A stretch of DNA of 64,000 bases from Isoetes taiwanensis (GCA_021234155.1 JAJEKV010000072.1:6695335-6759334), one strand, 5' to 3'. Positions 35,301 through 45,782 are shown, numbered from the stretch's first letter. Numbers and translations: made by a program. Notes: generated by a model not told the origin, from the sequence alone.

Positions 35301-36531
35301 TTTTTTGAATGCAGAATTAGAAGAGGAGATTTACATGAGACCTCCTTTGGGGTTTGAAGAAAAGGGAGACAGAATTTGGAAGCTTAAGAGAGCGGTATAT
35401 GGGCTGAAATAATCACCCAGGGCCTGGTATTCATGCATGGATAAGTATTTAACTGACCAAGGATTTATGAAATTTAATGGTGATGGGAATTTGTATATGT
35501 ACAAATAGCATAATCATTTTTGCCTCATTGCTTTATATGTCGACGATTGTGTAATGTTCTCAAATAGTTTGGAATGCTTGAAGACTTGCAAAGGGTTGCT
35601 GAGGTCCAGATTCAAGATGACTGACCTAGGTGAGCTAAAAAGATTCTTAGGAATCCGAGTGATCAGAAATAGAGAGCAGAAAATTATGAGTTTGAATCAA
35701 GCAGATTATATACAAGGTGTACTTGAAAAATTTAACATGATAGAATGCAAGATGGCAAATACTCCTTTGGTACCAGGGCACAAAATAAGCAGCAAAATGT
35801 GTCCTACTACAGAAGAAGAGACAGAGGAAATGAAAAGAGTTCCTTACAGGAGACTAATAGGGTGTTTGATGCATTTGGCAGGAGCTACAAGACCAGATAT
35901 ATCCTTTGCTGTAAATCTATTAAGTAGATATAATAGCAACCCTGGGAGATAGCATTGGACTGCTGCAAAACGAGTTTTAAGATATTTAAAAGGGACATTG
36001 AATCATGGAATTAATTTCAGTGATAAAGGATGCAAGCTTGAATCATTTGTAGATGCAGATTGGGGAGGGGATGCAGACCAAAGGCATTCTACATCAGGCT
36101 ATGTCATGATGCTAGGTGGAAATCCAATAAGTTGGAAATGTAAAAAACAAAGCACAGTAGCATTGTCAAGCGCAGAAGCTGAGTATACTGCAATAACTCT
36201 AGGATCCAAAGAAATAATCTGGTTAAGAAGAATGCTAGAGGAAATTGGAGTCAAAGATCATGAGGCAACTGTACTATGGTCTGACAGTGCTAGTGGGATT
36301 GCTATGACTCAAAACCCTGTTCTTCATGAAAGGGCAAAGCATATTGAAATGAAACAACACTTTATTAGGGAGATGGTTCAGAAGAAGCTCATTTCAGTCA
36401 GATATATTCCAACAGAAAACCAAATAGCTGATATACTAACTAAAGCACTCAGGGAGCCAAGATTTAATATGTTAAAAGAGTTGTTGAGAATTCACAGTCC
36501 TGTGAGCAGTAACACAATAGAACAGTCTTGA
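32324..36531 (+). pseudogene. Copia gag-pol polyprotein, interrupted
   Basis: The ATG at 32,324, ten bases after the primer site, opens a 912-codon frame. Gag has two CCHC zinc knuckles, CYGCGEVGHLKYNC (about residue 245) and CYTCGGVGHMASKC (about residue 268), followed by an Arg/Gly-rich stretch. The protease active site DSGA is near residue 350. Integrase follows, with the zinc-binding HERLGH..CRGC, then IHTD, FIDDYT, an LRSD aspartate and the glutamate in NGVAERKNR. A frameshift near 34,950-34,960 moves RT to another frame (34,978-35,412). A stop replaces a codon before SPRAWY at 35,410, another stop lies at about 35,507 and another at 35,950. RT retains LYVDDCVMF; RNase H (35,998-36,531) retains DADWGGD and SSAEAEY. 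Without the breaks the product would be about 1,400 residues, the usual copia length. The element cannot move on its own. Confidence 0.92.
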
Positions 36532-36552
36532 AGGATTCATACAGGTGAATTC

Positions 36553-36565
36553 AATGAAGGGGAAG
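36553..36565 (+). other. Polypurine tract of the copia element
   Basis: AATGAAGGGGAAG abuts the 3' LTR start, the usual place for the plus-strand primer. Confidence 0.8.
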
Positions 36566-37035
36566 TGAAGAGTATAATGGTGTGATTTACCCTTAATCGT
36601 AGGGTTCATTGAATTCATAAGATTGTTTATTTATTCAATGGTCATATGGAAATGCCAAGGTTGGCTCTAATGGTCTAAGATGACATCGAAGACTAATATA
36701 GAAAATCCAGAAACCTAGCTCGGTGAACAGTCTTCCCGGCCAGGTGGTTTAAACAGCAGAGATCTAGGGGCCGACTGACTGAACCAAAGGATACGATAAC
36801 GGGATTGCCAGAATGCGGTGATCCCATAGATAATATAACTAGAAACTCAGGTTGTATAGCAGACGGTTATGAATGCAGTAATCGATCGAAGTTGTAGTCT
36901 TTGTTATTGAATATTTTTTTATCCCATTGTTCCATTGAAAGTTAAGCATTGAATCGAGTTGAGCATATTGAGTGTGTGACATTGGTAATACCTAGGTGTT
37001 GTAGAGCAAGTTAAACTTTAGAAGATTTTCTAACA
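36566..37035 (+). repeat. 3' LTR of the copia element
   Basis: TGAAGAG..TAACA, 470 bp. It differs from the 5' LTR at, for example, CAGTCTTCCC (CAGTGTTCCC in the 5' copy) and GAATCGAGTTG (GAATTGAGTTG). Confidence 0.92.
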
Positions 37036-37040
37036 CATGT

Positions 37041-37440
37041 CAGCAGGTTAAGGCATGTCCATTCAAGATCAAGATTTCTGCAAGCTCTGCATCCAGAAGA
37101 GAGATGGAGTGAAATCTCCATAGATTTCATTGTGAAGTTGCCCCGTACTATGCATTATTATATTCAGATACTTGTCATCGTGGATAGATTGACAAAGTAT
37201 GCATGCTTTATACGTCTAACAAAGAATGCTGATAGCTTGACGGTGGCCGAGGTTTATATGCAGCATGTGCTTCCTATCCTTGGGTTACTTAGGGCTATTA
37301 TAAGCGATTGTGATGTAAAATTCACCGAGAATTTCTGGCACGAGTTGTTTCCTGCATTGAAGTGCACTTTTTACTTTTCCAATGATGATCACCCTGAGAC
37401 GGATGGGCAACTGAAAGAGTGAATCAAATTGTGGAGAATA
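37041..37440 (+). pseudogene. Ty3/gypsy integrase core in copy 2
   Basis: The 96-codon frame 37,132-37,422 reads through VDRLTKYACFIRLTKNADSL, ending in a block like ISDCDVKFTENFWHELF and then HPETDGQ. These are the hallmarks of the gypsy integrase core between the first and second catalytic aspartates and just before the glutamate region. Upstream, a change of frame at about 37,090-37,131 carries the MEWNL..DF-like start of the core. The zinc finger is on the other side of the copia insertion (31.6-31.8 kb). A frameshift after TDGQ ends it. Confidence 0.75.
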
Positions 37441-38660
37441 TGTTGAGATTTTATATGGCCACTCAATAATCTAGTTGGAAAAATTGTATGCTAATCGTGG
37501 AATTTCCTTACAATAGAATTGGATCTCATCTGAATCGCCCCATCTATCACCCTGGCAAAAAGTTTGGTTTTTCAAGAACCGAAGCGGGAGGAGACGCCAT
37601 GCGAACGTGCCTTGAATGATCTACATCTTTCTTCGGGTTAGGCGCTTATGGGCACATTGAACTATATGTGTGGCTGGCTAAGATCCGCCTTCAAGAACCA
37701 CGCACAATGACGCAATTATCAGGGGCATGCTCTATCGCCGAGCTAATAGCCCCCTTTGAATTTTAAGCGTGGCTTGCTACCTCTCTGACATTGACATAAA
37801 GGAGGGATCTGCTAGAACGCAATAAAAATTGATCAACTCGCTTGACTAGCAGAGCATAAGAACTAGTATTTTTATAGCTATCTTTGAGAGAAATCTTAGA
37901 GGACCTACATTGTTTGGTTATGGGCTTAAAATTGATGCTACAATAAATATACTTGAAGGCATGGATGTGACACTTGGGTTGTATCAATTGCATATGAGAC
38001 AGGCCTAGGATCGGGCAAGGGCACGTGCCAATTTGTTCTAAGTTCCAAACGCGCTATATGAAGATCAAGTGGTGTATCTTTGTGTCGTCTTTCTTGCAAA
38101 TCTCAAAAGGAAAGCAACCTTAACATTTGCTAGCAGGGAAGAAACCAAAGCTTTTCTTAAGATACAATGGTCCTTATAAAATCCTGAAAAAGTATAATGA
38201 CGTTGCCTTTCCGAATTGAGATAGGCAGATGGATTCGGGAGCCACGCCAGATCAGGCTTTTTTTGTATTTGCCAAATGGGAGCAGTTGAGGGTGAATGCC
38301 ATACCCTGCAGAGCAGTTCAGCGTATGATCAAATCTGGGCACACTATACTGAGTTGGTTAGGCCTGACCAGCCGCTACCTGACTTGTGTATATATTCCAT
38401 GATATATATATTTGTACAGTTTGGCAGCGCTTTAGATATTAAAATGCATTCTTCTTTAATTTATTCCAATAAAATAAACCTTTAGAGTCCATAATCCCAC
38501 AACCACAGGGACAAAACCATGAGATCCCCTAATCTACCATGTCGCGGTGCACCACAACAACCTAGACTAGATGACATGTGACCGACAAATGTTTCATAAC
38601 ATCCCCATACTATAGAAATATTAAATTACACCAAACATTCACATGCATGCAAATTCACCA
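37434..38660 (+). other. Gypsy integrase C-terminal remnant and spacer
   Basis: 37,434-37,913 is text absent from copy 1. 38,150-38,260 can be read as YNGPYKILKKYN-like residues, typical of the segment after the integrase core. The remainder to 38,660 has no readable domain. Confidence 0.4.
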
Positions 38661-38716
38661 CAATGGTCTGCAATCCATTTAGGTGTAACATTACCCCCCT
38701 TCTAGGATTCTTGTCC

Positions 38717-38962
38717 TCAAGAACTAGCTCCAGGCCATTGAGTCATTACATCCGGATATTGAGTTATGAAATGATGACTCTCCCACATTGTCTCTGCGAC
38801 AGGTCTATGTTTCCATTTTACCAGAAATTCCATTTGGTGTCTTTGGCAGATCCATGTTATCCCAAAATTCAATATTCTTTTAGGAATAGGAATTCTATCC
38901 AACTCCACCATGTGCGCCTTAGGAGTCACAACACTCGCAACTTTCTCAAGAGCTTGTCGCAA
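38717..38962 (-). pseudogene. Chromodomain-like gypsy integrase tail
   Basis: This 81-codon minus-strand frame reads PIPKRIL, then RHQMEFLVKWKHRP, then WESHHFITQYPD. That is the pattern of the chromodomain at the C-terminus of chromovirus (Ty3/gypsy) integrases: a hydrophobic start, a [FY]LVKWK strand and a WE helix entry. It runs opposite to the integrase remnant 1.3 kb to its left, so it comes from a different gypsy copy. Residues upstream in frame (MVELDRIP) fit the linker. The rest of that element is not visible. Confidence 0.5.
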
Positions 38963-39164
38963 CTAATTTACATGAAATACTAGATGAATGTGCACATTCG
39001 ATGGCAGTTACAACCTGAAGAGTAGAATAAAATGGAATTAGAATGGTTTTTTATCGTCCAAGAAGACTAATCAGCCTATGGAGCTCAATGAAAGAGCTTA
39101 GCAGACTTATTACTGCCCAGGTAAAAAAACCCCCGCCCCAAAAGGTTTTCGAGGTGGCAGCAAA

Positions 39165-40022
39165 AACGGTTTAAAAATCATTAAAAAAATGGTGAGCATC
39201 CCTTAAATCGGGGCAACCACTATAGCCTTTAGGCAATAAAAGCTGCCGATTTGGAATATGCAAGCAAGTGAGGTTGCTTTATGCAGGCCCACCCGTCCTC
39301 TAGAACGCGACCATGTGGCTTTGCTACGTGGACAAGAAACAAACAAAAAGAGAGGCGGTGGCAGTAGATGGTTACAGAAGCCGGAAGGCTGCAGAAGGAA
39401 AGAGAGAAGTCAAGATTGGGGAGCAGGCTTATTCAATGAGAAGAAACATTGATGAAGGATTTATCTTGCAAAGCAGAAGTGGCTATGACTTTAGGTAAGC
39501 CACGGAATTGGCTGAGTTCGAATGGATAGTAGAGCCATAGTTGTGTGATGTGGAAATTGGCAGACCTTAAATTGATTACCTGTTTAAAATATAGAACCTC
39601 CAATATGATCCTTGTGGAAAGGTCCTCCAAGGTGAGGAGGGCTTGCCTTAAAATGATGCCTTCCCGTGAACTACTCCTTGTAAAGTCCCCTAGAGTTGAT
39701 TTGAGCTAATTACCAAGCTATGGTGTGTTGCACTTGATAAGTGCAAGGATTAGCTATGGATAGTGGTTACTACCATAGCATAGAAGCCAAGCTACTGCAA
39801 GAGCATGAGCCTCATAATAAGTCATTCCTTCTATGAAGATAAGCTAAGTCTATTGTTTAGGGATCTTGCAAGTTCTAGTGAGATAGGGTACGTATTGCTA
39901 TCGACAGTCTAGTGAAAGCGAGATCTCCACTACAAAGCTATGCTCAGTTATATGTCCTTGTAATACTGGGATATGTACGGGAGTATTTATTTAGCGAAGT
40001 TTTATGCAAGCACGACTAGACA
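39165..40022. other. Non-coding tail of copy 2
   Basis: It matches 15,925-16,764. Open frames at 39,258-39,452 and 39,313-39,498 are short, basic and overlapping, with no motif. I see no gene. Confidence 0.5.
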
Positions 40023-40087
40023 CAATATTTTTAAATCGTGGCCGTCTATCTGCCACTCCCCAAACTCCCCAAATGCATAGCCCTACC

Positions 40088-40335
40088 TATGGGCAACCCG
40101 AAAAAGCTAAGATATTCTTTAATGGGGAAAACTACCAAACTACCTCTATGAGTTTACGTAATTACCAAAATACCCTTATGAGTTTTAAAATTACCAAAAT
40201 GCCCCTACACACCTATTATACACAAGTGCATTTTGGGAATTTTTAAACTCATAAAGGTATTTTGGTAGTTTTCCCTTCTCAAACTCATAGGGGTATTTTG
40301 AAACCCATAGGGGTATTTTTAGCAGGGTTGCCTAA
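40088..40335. mobile_element. Foldback MITE-like element
   Basis: A long imperfect inverted repeat. The left arm starting GGGGAAAACTACCAAACTAC (about 40,124-40,155) pairs with the right arm ending GGTATTTTGGTAGTTTTCCC (about 40,243-40,275). Outer arms built on GGGCAACCC (40,091) and GGGTTGCC (40,325) also pair, and inner arms with CCAAAATACCC repeats add to the stem. The roughly 250-bp size and lack of coding fit a miniature inverted-repeat element. Flanking duplications are not clear, so the exact ends are uncertain. Confidence 0.6.
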
Positions 40336-43300
40336 CCCCCCCTGCCCGATTTCCTGCATTTTTAGCTATGCCACGTGTCATGCCACATAAGCCAAATTGA
40401 TTCCATGCCGTTAGATCTGTCTAATTTCGCATCTACGGTTAGGAAAATTAGAAAGTAAAGAAAATTCCCTGCGATGGCGATGGTCTTCTTGTTCCTGTTT
40501 CTCCTTGGGAAGAATAGGCGGCTCTGCGATTGTACTAGACTTCAGCTTATTTCCTCAGCTCCATTTTCGCAGCCCCATTTCTTGTCAAGTTTGGCCCTGG
40601 AATCGCAGTGGAATGGCAGAATGATTAAGAAGTAGAAGAAAATATCAGATATGAAATACCTTAAGCTGTTGCCTGCGTCTATGCTAGAAGATTCATTGAA
40701 TTATTATGGGATGTAAGCTCCCTTATCTGAGTTCGCCAGTACAGAGCCGGTTGCTTCACCATATGTGTTGTACAAAACAGGGGATATCATTAGAACAAAG
40801 CCGAATGCTGCACAGAAACCATACTTGCAAAGGGGTTTTATCACAACGACATTAAAAGGATGGGTACTACGGGATTGGAAGGGGCTGCCAACACGATTTG
40901 AATCCACTCCTTTTTGCCTTATCGTTCTGCTCCTTCTGATGTTAGAGTTGAAAGCAAAGATCCCAGCTAAGAAAATTATCTTTATGCATCCTTCTTCTAG
41001 GGCGGATCTTGAAGAGCAGGTCCGATGGCAGCGGCAAGAAAATAGGTGGCTTTCTCTTCCTGGAGGCATCACAGTGGGCTTTCTCTTTGTTCCTTTTGGA
41101 GCATGAAATCCTTGGTTTTACTCTTTCAAACCATGTCTCTGTGCTGTCTTCTCGCATCACAGTGCCCTATCTAAATTATAACCACCTCAAATTGATCTTT
41201 GGATCTTGGAACACTGCCCTGGAACACCCTCTGTTGCAGTGGCAAGGTATGCCGAGAGATGTGCAAAGGATAGTTGTGAGCATTTAGGCATGAAGGATGA
41301 TCTCCTGCTTTCTTACAAAGATGCTCTAAATCGGCTAAAATTGTCCTTCTTGAGCAACGTCTACTTCATAAAAGAGATGATCATGACCTTCCCCGTTCTT
41401 TGTTTTAATCTTTGTTTGAATTAAAGATGGTAGAAAAGGCAGCTGGAGTTGAAAATTCAACATTATTGTTTGCTCACTTATTGTTTTAACTTCCAACCAG
41501 ATAATGGAGCAGTTATTCTTTCTGCTACTTGATCATCCAGGTACTCGGAAAAGACATCTCAGAATCTGGACATACGAGCTACAATTATCATAGTAATTTC
41601 AACCCTTTTTTATATTTAAAAAAGAGATTGTACAATTTTATCTGGCTAGCTCTAGCTCTGTCTATGCTATTTCTTATCTACTTGTGAGAGTTTTACATTT
41701 AAAATTTCTCACTTTATTTTGGATGTTTTTGTAATTCCATCCACACCAAACGCAAGCATTTTGGAGTGGGAATGATGGCACTGTACCACTTTTAAAAAGG
41801 TTTGTTCATCTTTGAGGATAAAACATATATTTATACAACACAATCTTGCAATATATTTCAAATTATTACCGCAGTTCAAGAAAGAGATGCAGTCGCTCGT
41901 GGAGGAAACTATGCTTCCAATTCCCAAGTGCCCACATGAGTGAAGCAGGTATGTATGAGTATTGTCTAAATCTTCTTTATTTATACAGCATGATCAAGTA
42001 TTGGGATGCACGTAGATATTTAAGAGGCATAGTTCTGAGAAGTAAATAGAAACAGTTGAGGTGAACAAAAATCTTTGAATGTCAGATGTAAGTAATAATA
42101 AGGAGAAAAGTATGGAAGCATCGTGCACATAGCTAGACATCATGTTTCTATGTTGTTAAATATTCGATCAAAGCAAGTAACGTTGATGAGCAGTACAGAT
42201 ATCTGAGGCTTGATCTTGAAACTAGAAGTCATTCACAAGTTATTATTTCTTATTTCTTGTTGCATTGTTTAATTGCAGGCGGGGCGTAAGGAATTTATAA
42301 CGTATGAATATAAATATGCAAGGGCCACTTACGATCAGCAATAGCTGAGCTCATTATCACAGGGATTTTCACAAGCATTTTGTCCTCAATATGATATGCA
42401 GTTCCAGCATCAGCATCAATGACACCATATCTCTTCAGTACCTTCAAATGGAGTTCCATCCATTCCTGCAAATCATCCAGGAGGTCCTGAGTTCGGTGTT
42501 CAAAACGGAGCTTCTCCTTCTTCCATGTCTCCATCCATGCTAGAACAAACTAGAAGATCTGTTGTTAGGATGCGAGGAAATATACTCTTCCCTTATCACA
42601 TCTATACACGAGCACCGGAACTAGCATCATCAATGGTGCTAACATGTGTTGTGTTAAGAGGGATAAGTCTTGTGCTCTCTTGTGCAAAATCAAGAAATTG
42701 TGTTGGCACTCAATAGAGATCGTAGTATTCCTTTCTGCAGTTAGAAAAGTCAAAATGGATCCAATTTTGCACAACCACGTTTTGAGACATGAATGCTGGC
42801 AATTTGTGTTTTTTTCCTGCTAGCATAATGACGTCATGGCAAACTGGAAAGTGTGCACATAGAATTAGGAGGTAGGCATTATTGTACAACCATCAAAAGT
42901 TTTGTATGGTTGCCATCATATGGAGTATACATGCTGGTGTATAGGTATTGCCTTATGCGAACATGGAGGATTCCTCGTTAAACTTCTTATTTATTTGAAA
43001 GTTACTCCAAATGATTTTGATATCATTTGCATGTCATTATAACTTGGGTCACCCTTAAATGGAGTTTGACGGTCTTGTAATTCTGAGCATACCGATTACA
43101 ATGTCATAGTTGGCCCACCCTCGAAATGTGTATGGAGGTTGGTGGTACACAGTGATCTTGTAACTCAGTTACAATAGCCAATGTCTTTAAATCTTAGACT
43201 CTTTTCATTAAAGATTTGAGTCTGTTTCCTATTCTAACAAGTGGTAATTTTAAACATATCATTCCTATGTAGATAAAATGGGTCTTAACCTGCTAATTAT

Positions 43301-43696
43301 TTTTCATAGTGGATGGAACACTTCGTACATTTATCTTCTTATCATTATACGAAGATAAATTCAATTGTCAAAACCATCAAGCTAACTAAGAGATAGATAG
43401 ATAGAGAGAGAGAATGCAAATGAAAGAAAGCCACATCTGGGCATCTCCACTAAAACCAACAACAAGAGTCACTATAGGAAGCTAGGACACCTTCGCATTA
43501 ATTATTATAGTCATATGTAAAACTCCATCCAAGGCTTTGCCCCAAGCCTGCCCTTCTGCTTCAAATCTTTTAATTGCTTCAAAACGTTTTCTAATATTTG
43601 CTTTGTTCTATTAGCACGGGCTTTGTCAATATAATCCTGTTTTCTAGGTCTAGAGCACATTTGTTGAAAATTATTGATATTTGTTTGATCTTGCAG
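40336..43696. other. Region with unassigned exon-like pieces
   Basis: No full gene is recognised. Exon-like plus-strand text at about 41,150-41,424 includes HCPGTPSVAVARYAERCAK in one frame. A short piece at 41,875-41,940 follows an ACCGCAG acceptor-like string. A minus-strand frame at 42,295-42,534 is described separately. A GATA/GAGA microsatellite lies at 43,391-43,415. The missing first exon of the SUMO-E2-like gene would be expected here, but I could not find it. Confidence 0.35.
42295..42534 (-). pseudogene. Exon-like fragment of unknown gene
   Basis: A 79-codon minus-strand frame reading METWKKEKLRFEHRTQDLL and then EWMELHLKVLKRYGVIDAD. It has the texture of a real protein exon (charged, helical, low in Ser/Cys), with an intron-like T-rich stretch on one side. 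I do not recognise the family and see no partner exons, so it is most likely a gene fragment carried here. Confidence 0.3.
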
Positions 43697-44447
43697 GGAT
43701 TTGTGGCCAGACCAAATACTCAGCCTGATGGATCTGTGAACCTGATGATTTGGCAATGCATCTTACCAGGAAAGGCTGGGGTAAGTATCTTAACCTAGTA
43801 TTCTTTTGAAGCAAAGAAAAGGATTTAATAATATGGCATAACGATTGGCTAGGAGTTTGGTTATTCGATAGAATAGCCAATTGCTGTCAATATGCATGGC
43901 GATGTAGTGTGGAATATATTATTTTCTATGCCCAGCTTTACTTTCTGATGATGTTTTATTGCTACCCTAGACTGGTTGGGAGGGAGGTTATTTTCCTCTT
44001 GCTATTCATTTCACTGAAGATTATCCTAGTAAACCTCCAAAGTGCAAGTTCCCTGCAGGCTTTTTCCATCCTAATGTATATCCTTCTGGAACAGTCCGCC
44101 TCTTTAATGAGGATTCAGTGAGTAAAAGGCTCCAACTTTATTGAGATGGTCATATTTTGTTCCTTTCTTTCTCTTCTGGTTTCAATGTTATAAGATTTTC
44201 TCAGGGCTGGAGGCCAGCTATTACAGTGAAACAAATCCTTGCTGGAATCCAAGAACTTCTACATGCACCAAATCTTGCAGATCCGGCTCAAACAAAGGTT
44301 TATCACCTTTTTATTCAGGTATGCCAGTATAATCTTTTGTATTTTCTAGCTATCACTGGTGTGATTCCTTTCTTGTAGCTGCATGATCCTGATGAATATA
44401 AGCGAAAGGTTAAACAACATGCTAAGACATATGCACCTCCAGTATAG
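43697..44447 (+). pseudogene. SUMO-conjugating enzyme E2 (SCE1/UBC9-like), N-terminus missing and catalytic Cys lost
   Basis: Four exons with canonical borders: 43,697-43,780, 43,971-44,117, 44,205-44,318 and 44,379-44,447 (TAG). Together they give 137 residues matching plant SCE1 from residue about 23 to the end: [66 protein letters not shown]. The enzyme takes SUMO from the E1 onto its active-site cysteine and passes it to target lysines in nucleus and cytosol. Here the active-site region reads [10 protein letters not shown], where the family has GTVCLSILNEDS: the cysteine is arginine and two residues are gone, yet the frame stays open. The first exon (about 22 residues) was not found upstream. 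Preserved introns mean this is not a processed copy. It is either a pseudogene or an inactive E2 relative that could bind partners without conjugating. Confidence 0.85.
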
Positions 44448-44763
44448 ACCAATACATAAGCAGCGGGAATAATTTATGTTTCTGCATTTAGGACGTTTTG
44501 CACGTTGACCTGGTTTTGTAATGGGAAGTTAACGCGAAATTCTTTAATGCCCATATTAAATCTCAATGGAATTCAAGCCTTTGCAGGCATACTGGTACGC
44601 ACTGATATTTACTGGTACGCACGATTAAAATTCCAATGCAAACCCAATTGCCTAGCTTCTTCCCAACCCTGCAATTCTGCTAGTTTGGTAGTTTTCCCTT
44701 CTTTAATTCGTAAGTATGTTTTATATAGGCCTATTTATGATAAAAAGGAGAAAAACAGAAACC

Positions 44764-44790
44764 TAATTGGTCGAAGGCTTGGTATAAATA
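44764..44790 (+). promoter_or_regulatory. TATA and CAAT boxes of the 45.05-kb gene
   Basis: AATTGG at about 44,764-44,770 and TATAAATA at 44,783-44,790 lie about 265 bp upstream of the ATG at 45,054, which leaves a 5' leader of roughly 235 bp. No other promoter candidate is as well placed. Confidence 0.5.
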
Positions 44791-45053
44791 TCCCTTACTT
44801 CAGAATCAAAAGGCAACAGTTCGTCGATTCAATCCGCTGCTTCGCAAATCCATCGCATATCTTGCGTCTGTCTGCTATTTAGCTACTTAATTTACCGTTT
44901 TCTCTCTTCTTTGTGGATTCACAGACCTGGAAAGTACGCATCTTCAAAGCGATGCAAGCTTTTTGCTGCTAGAAATCACTGTGTAGTTAAATCCAAGCAT
45001 ATTTTTGTGCAAACATCAAGAGCAGAACCGTACATTTTCCAACCGATTGAAGC

Positions 45054-45782
45054 ATGAAAAATCATCGCTTCAAGAGTTTACAGGATTTGCAAGCGGACAC
45101 AAGCGCTCCGGATTGGCGGCTTCAGAAAAAGGGCTTCAAAACGGTAAGCACCGCCATAGCCATTCCTCCGTCTCATTGTTTGAGCAAAAAAAAGGGTGAT
45201 TCTGGCGGCCATAAGATTAGGGATGTCGATCTTTATCATATAGAGCAACTAGGCATGAATCAGGCCTTCCAGGGCCTTGATATCTGTAATCTTGAAAGGG
45301 GAGAAAACCTGATACAAACGCGCACTTTTTTGACCGCCAGAAGTGGTAATTGCGTCCAAAATATCGAGCCATGGCTGCAAAGATGCACCATAAATAAATC
45401 TTGGACAGATTCCAGCTCTGAAAGCAAAGATTTGCTTTGTGAAGATGAATGTTCTGAAGGCAAAACGGATGATTCAGGGGAGAAGAAAGGCGCACATTTT
45501 AATAGGCTGTATATGCTTGCAGAAGCTGCAGTTTCGTTGCTTGATCTGCAAAGGGAGGACGAATTGGCATGTTGGATGTCTAAAGAAGGAACTCAACATT
45601 TAGGGCAAAATCCGAACAGGGATTCAAGCTCTGAAAGACAAGATGATAATACTCTGCCGGATGAAATTGAAGGAATTACGAGTGATTGCCGGAGTAAACG
45701 TAGAAGGATTTCTATGTTGCCTGGCAGGTTTAAGGATTCAGTGTTAGTACCTTGGAGGAAGAAGAACGTCGCAAAATCTTGA
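45054..45782 (+). CDS. Intact intronless gene for a 242-residue plant protein of unknown function
   Basis: A clean open frame with its own TATA box and no frameshift, in a region otherwise full of broken genes. The protein starts MKNHRFKSLQDLQ and is rich in Ser, Lys, Asp and Glu. It has a short helical, Leu/Ala-rich stretch near residues 150-165 (RLYMLAEAAVSLLDLQRED), a basic cluster RSKRRR near residue 215 that could be a nuclear-localisation signal, and a C-terminus reading LPGRFKDSVLVPWRKK. From memory, a similar C-terminal pattern (LPxRYxDSVL..W) occurs in uncharacterised plant nuclear proteins; I cannot verify this. No signal peptide or membrane segment is seen. The ATG is the first in frame after an upstream stop. 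The 3' side is AT-rich with possible polyadenylation signals at about 45,800-45,830. Function unknown. Confidence 0.65.
   Translation: MKNHRFKSLQDLQADTSAPDWRLQKKGFKTVSTAIAIPPSHCLSKKKGDSGGHKIRDVDLYHIEQLGMNQAFQGLDICNLERGENLIQTRTFLTARSGNCVQNIEPWLQRCTINKSWTDSSSESKDLLCEDECSEGKTDDSGEKKGAHFNRLYMLAEAAVSLLDLQREDELACWMSKEGTQHLGQNPNRDSSSERQDDNTLPDEIEGITSDCRSKRRRISMLPGRFKDSVLVPWRKKNVAKS

Larger units (their letters stand above)
31832..37035 (+). mobile_element. Young Ty1/copia retrotransposon, nearly complete
   Basis: A 5.2-kb copia element with 5' LTR 31,832-32,300, primer-binding site 32,302-32,313, gag-pol 32,324-36,531, polypurine tract just before 36,566, 3' LTR 36,566-37,035 and CATGT target duplications. 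By eye the LTRs differ by about three substitutions and one single-base indel over 470 bp, so the insertion is recent compared with the debris around it. The domain order gag, protease, integrase, RT, RNase H is diagnostic for copia. It sits inside the gypsy integrase remnant of copy 2. The polyprotein has a frameshift and three in-frame stops. Confidence 0.93.
37036..40022 (+). repeat. Duplicated gypsy-derived segment, copy 2, part 3
   Basis: After the right CATGT duplication the host segment resumes and matches copy 1 from about 14,225 to 16,764, ending at CACGACTAGACA. It carries about 480 bp (37,434-37,913) that copy 1 lacks. It contains the better preserved integrase block and the minus-strand chromodomain-like frame listed separately, and the dispersed 110-bp module at 39,043-39,165. 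Confidence 0.8.
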
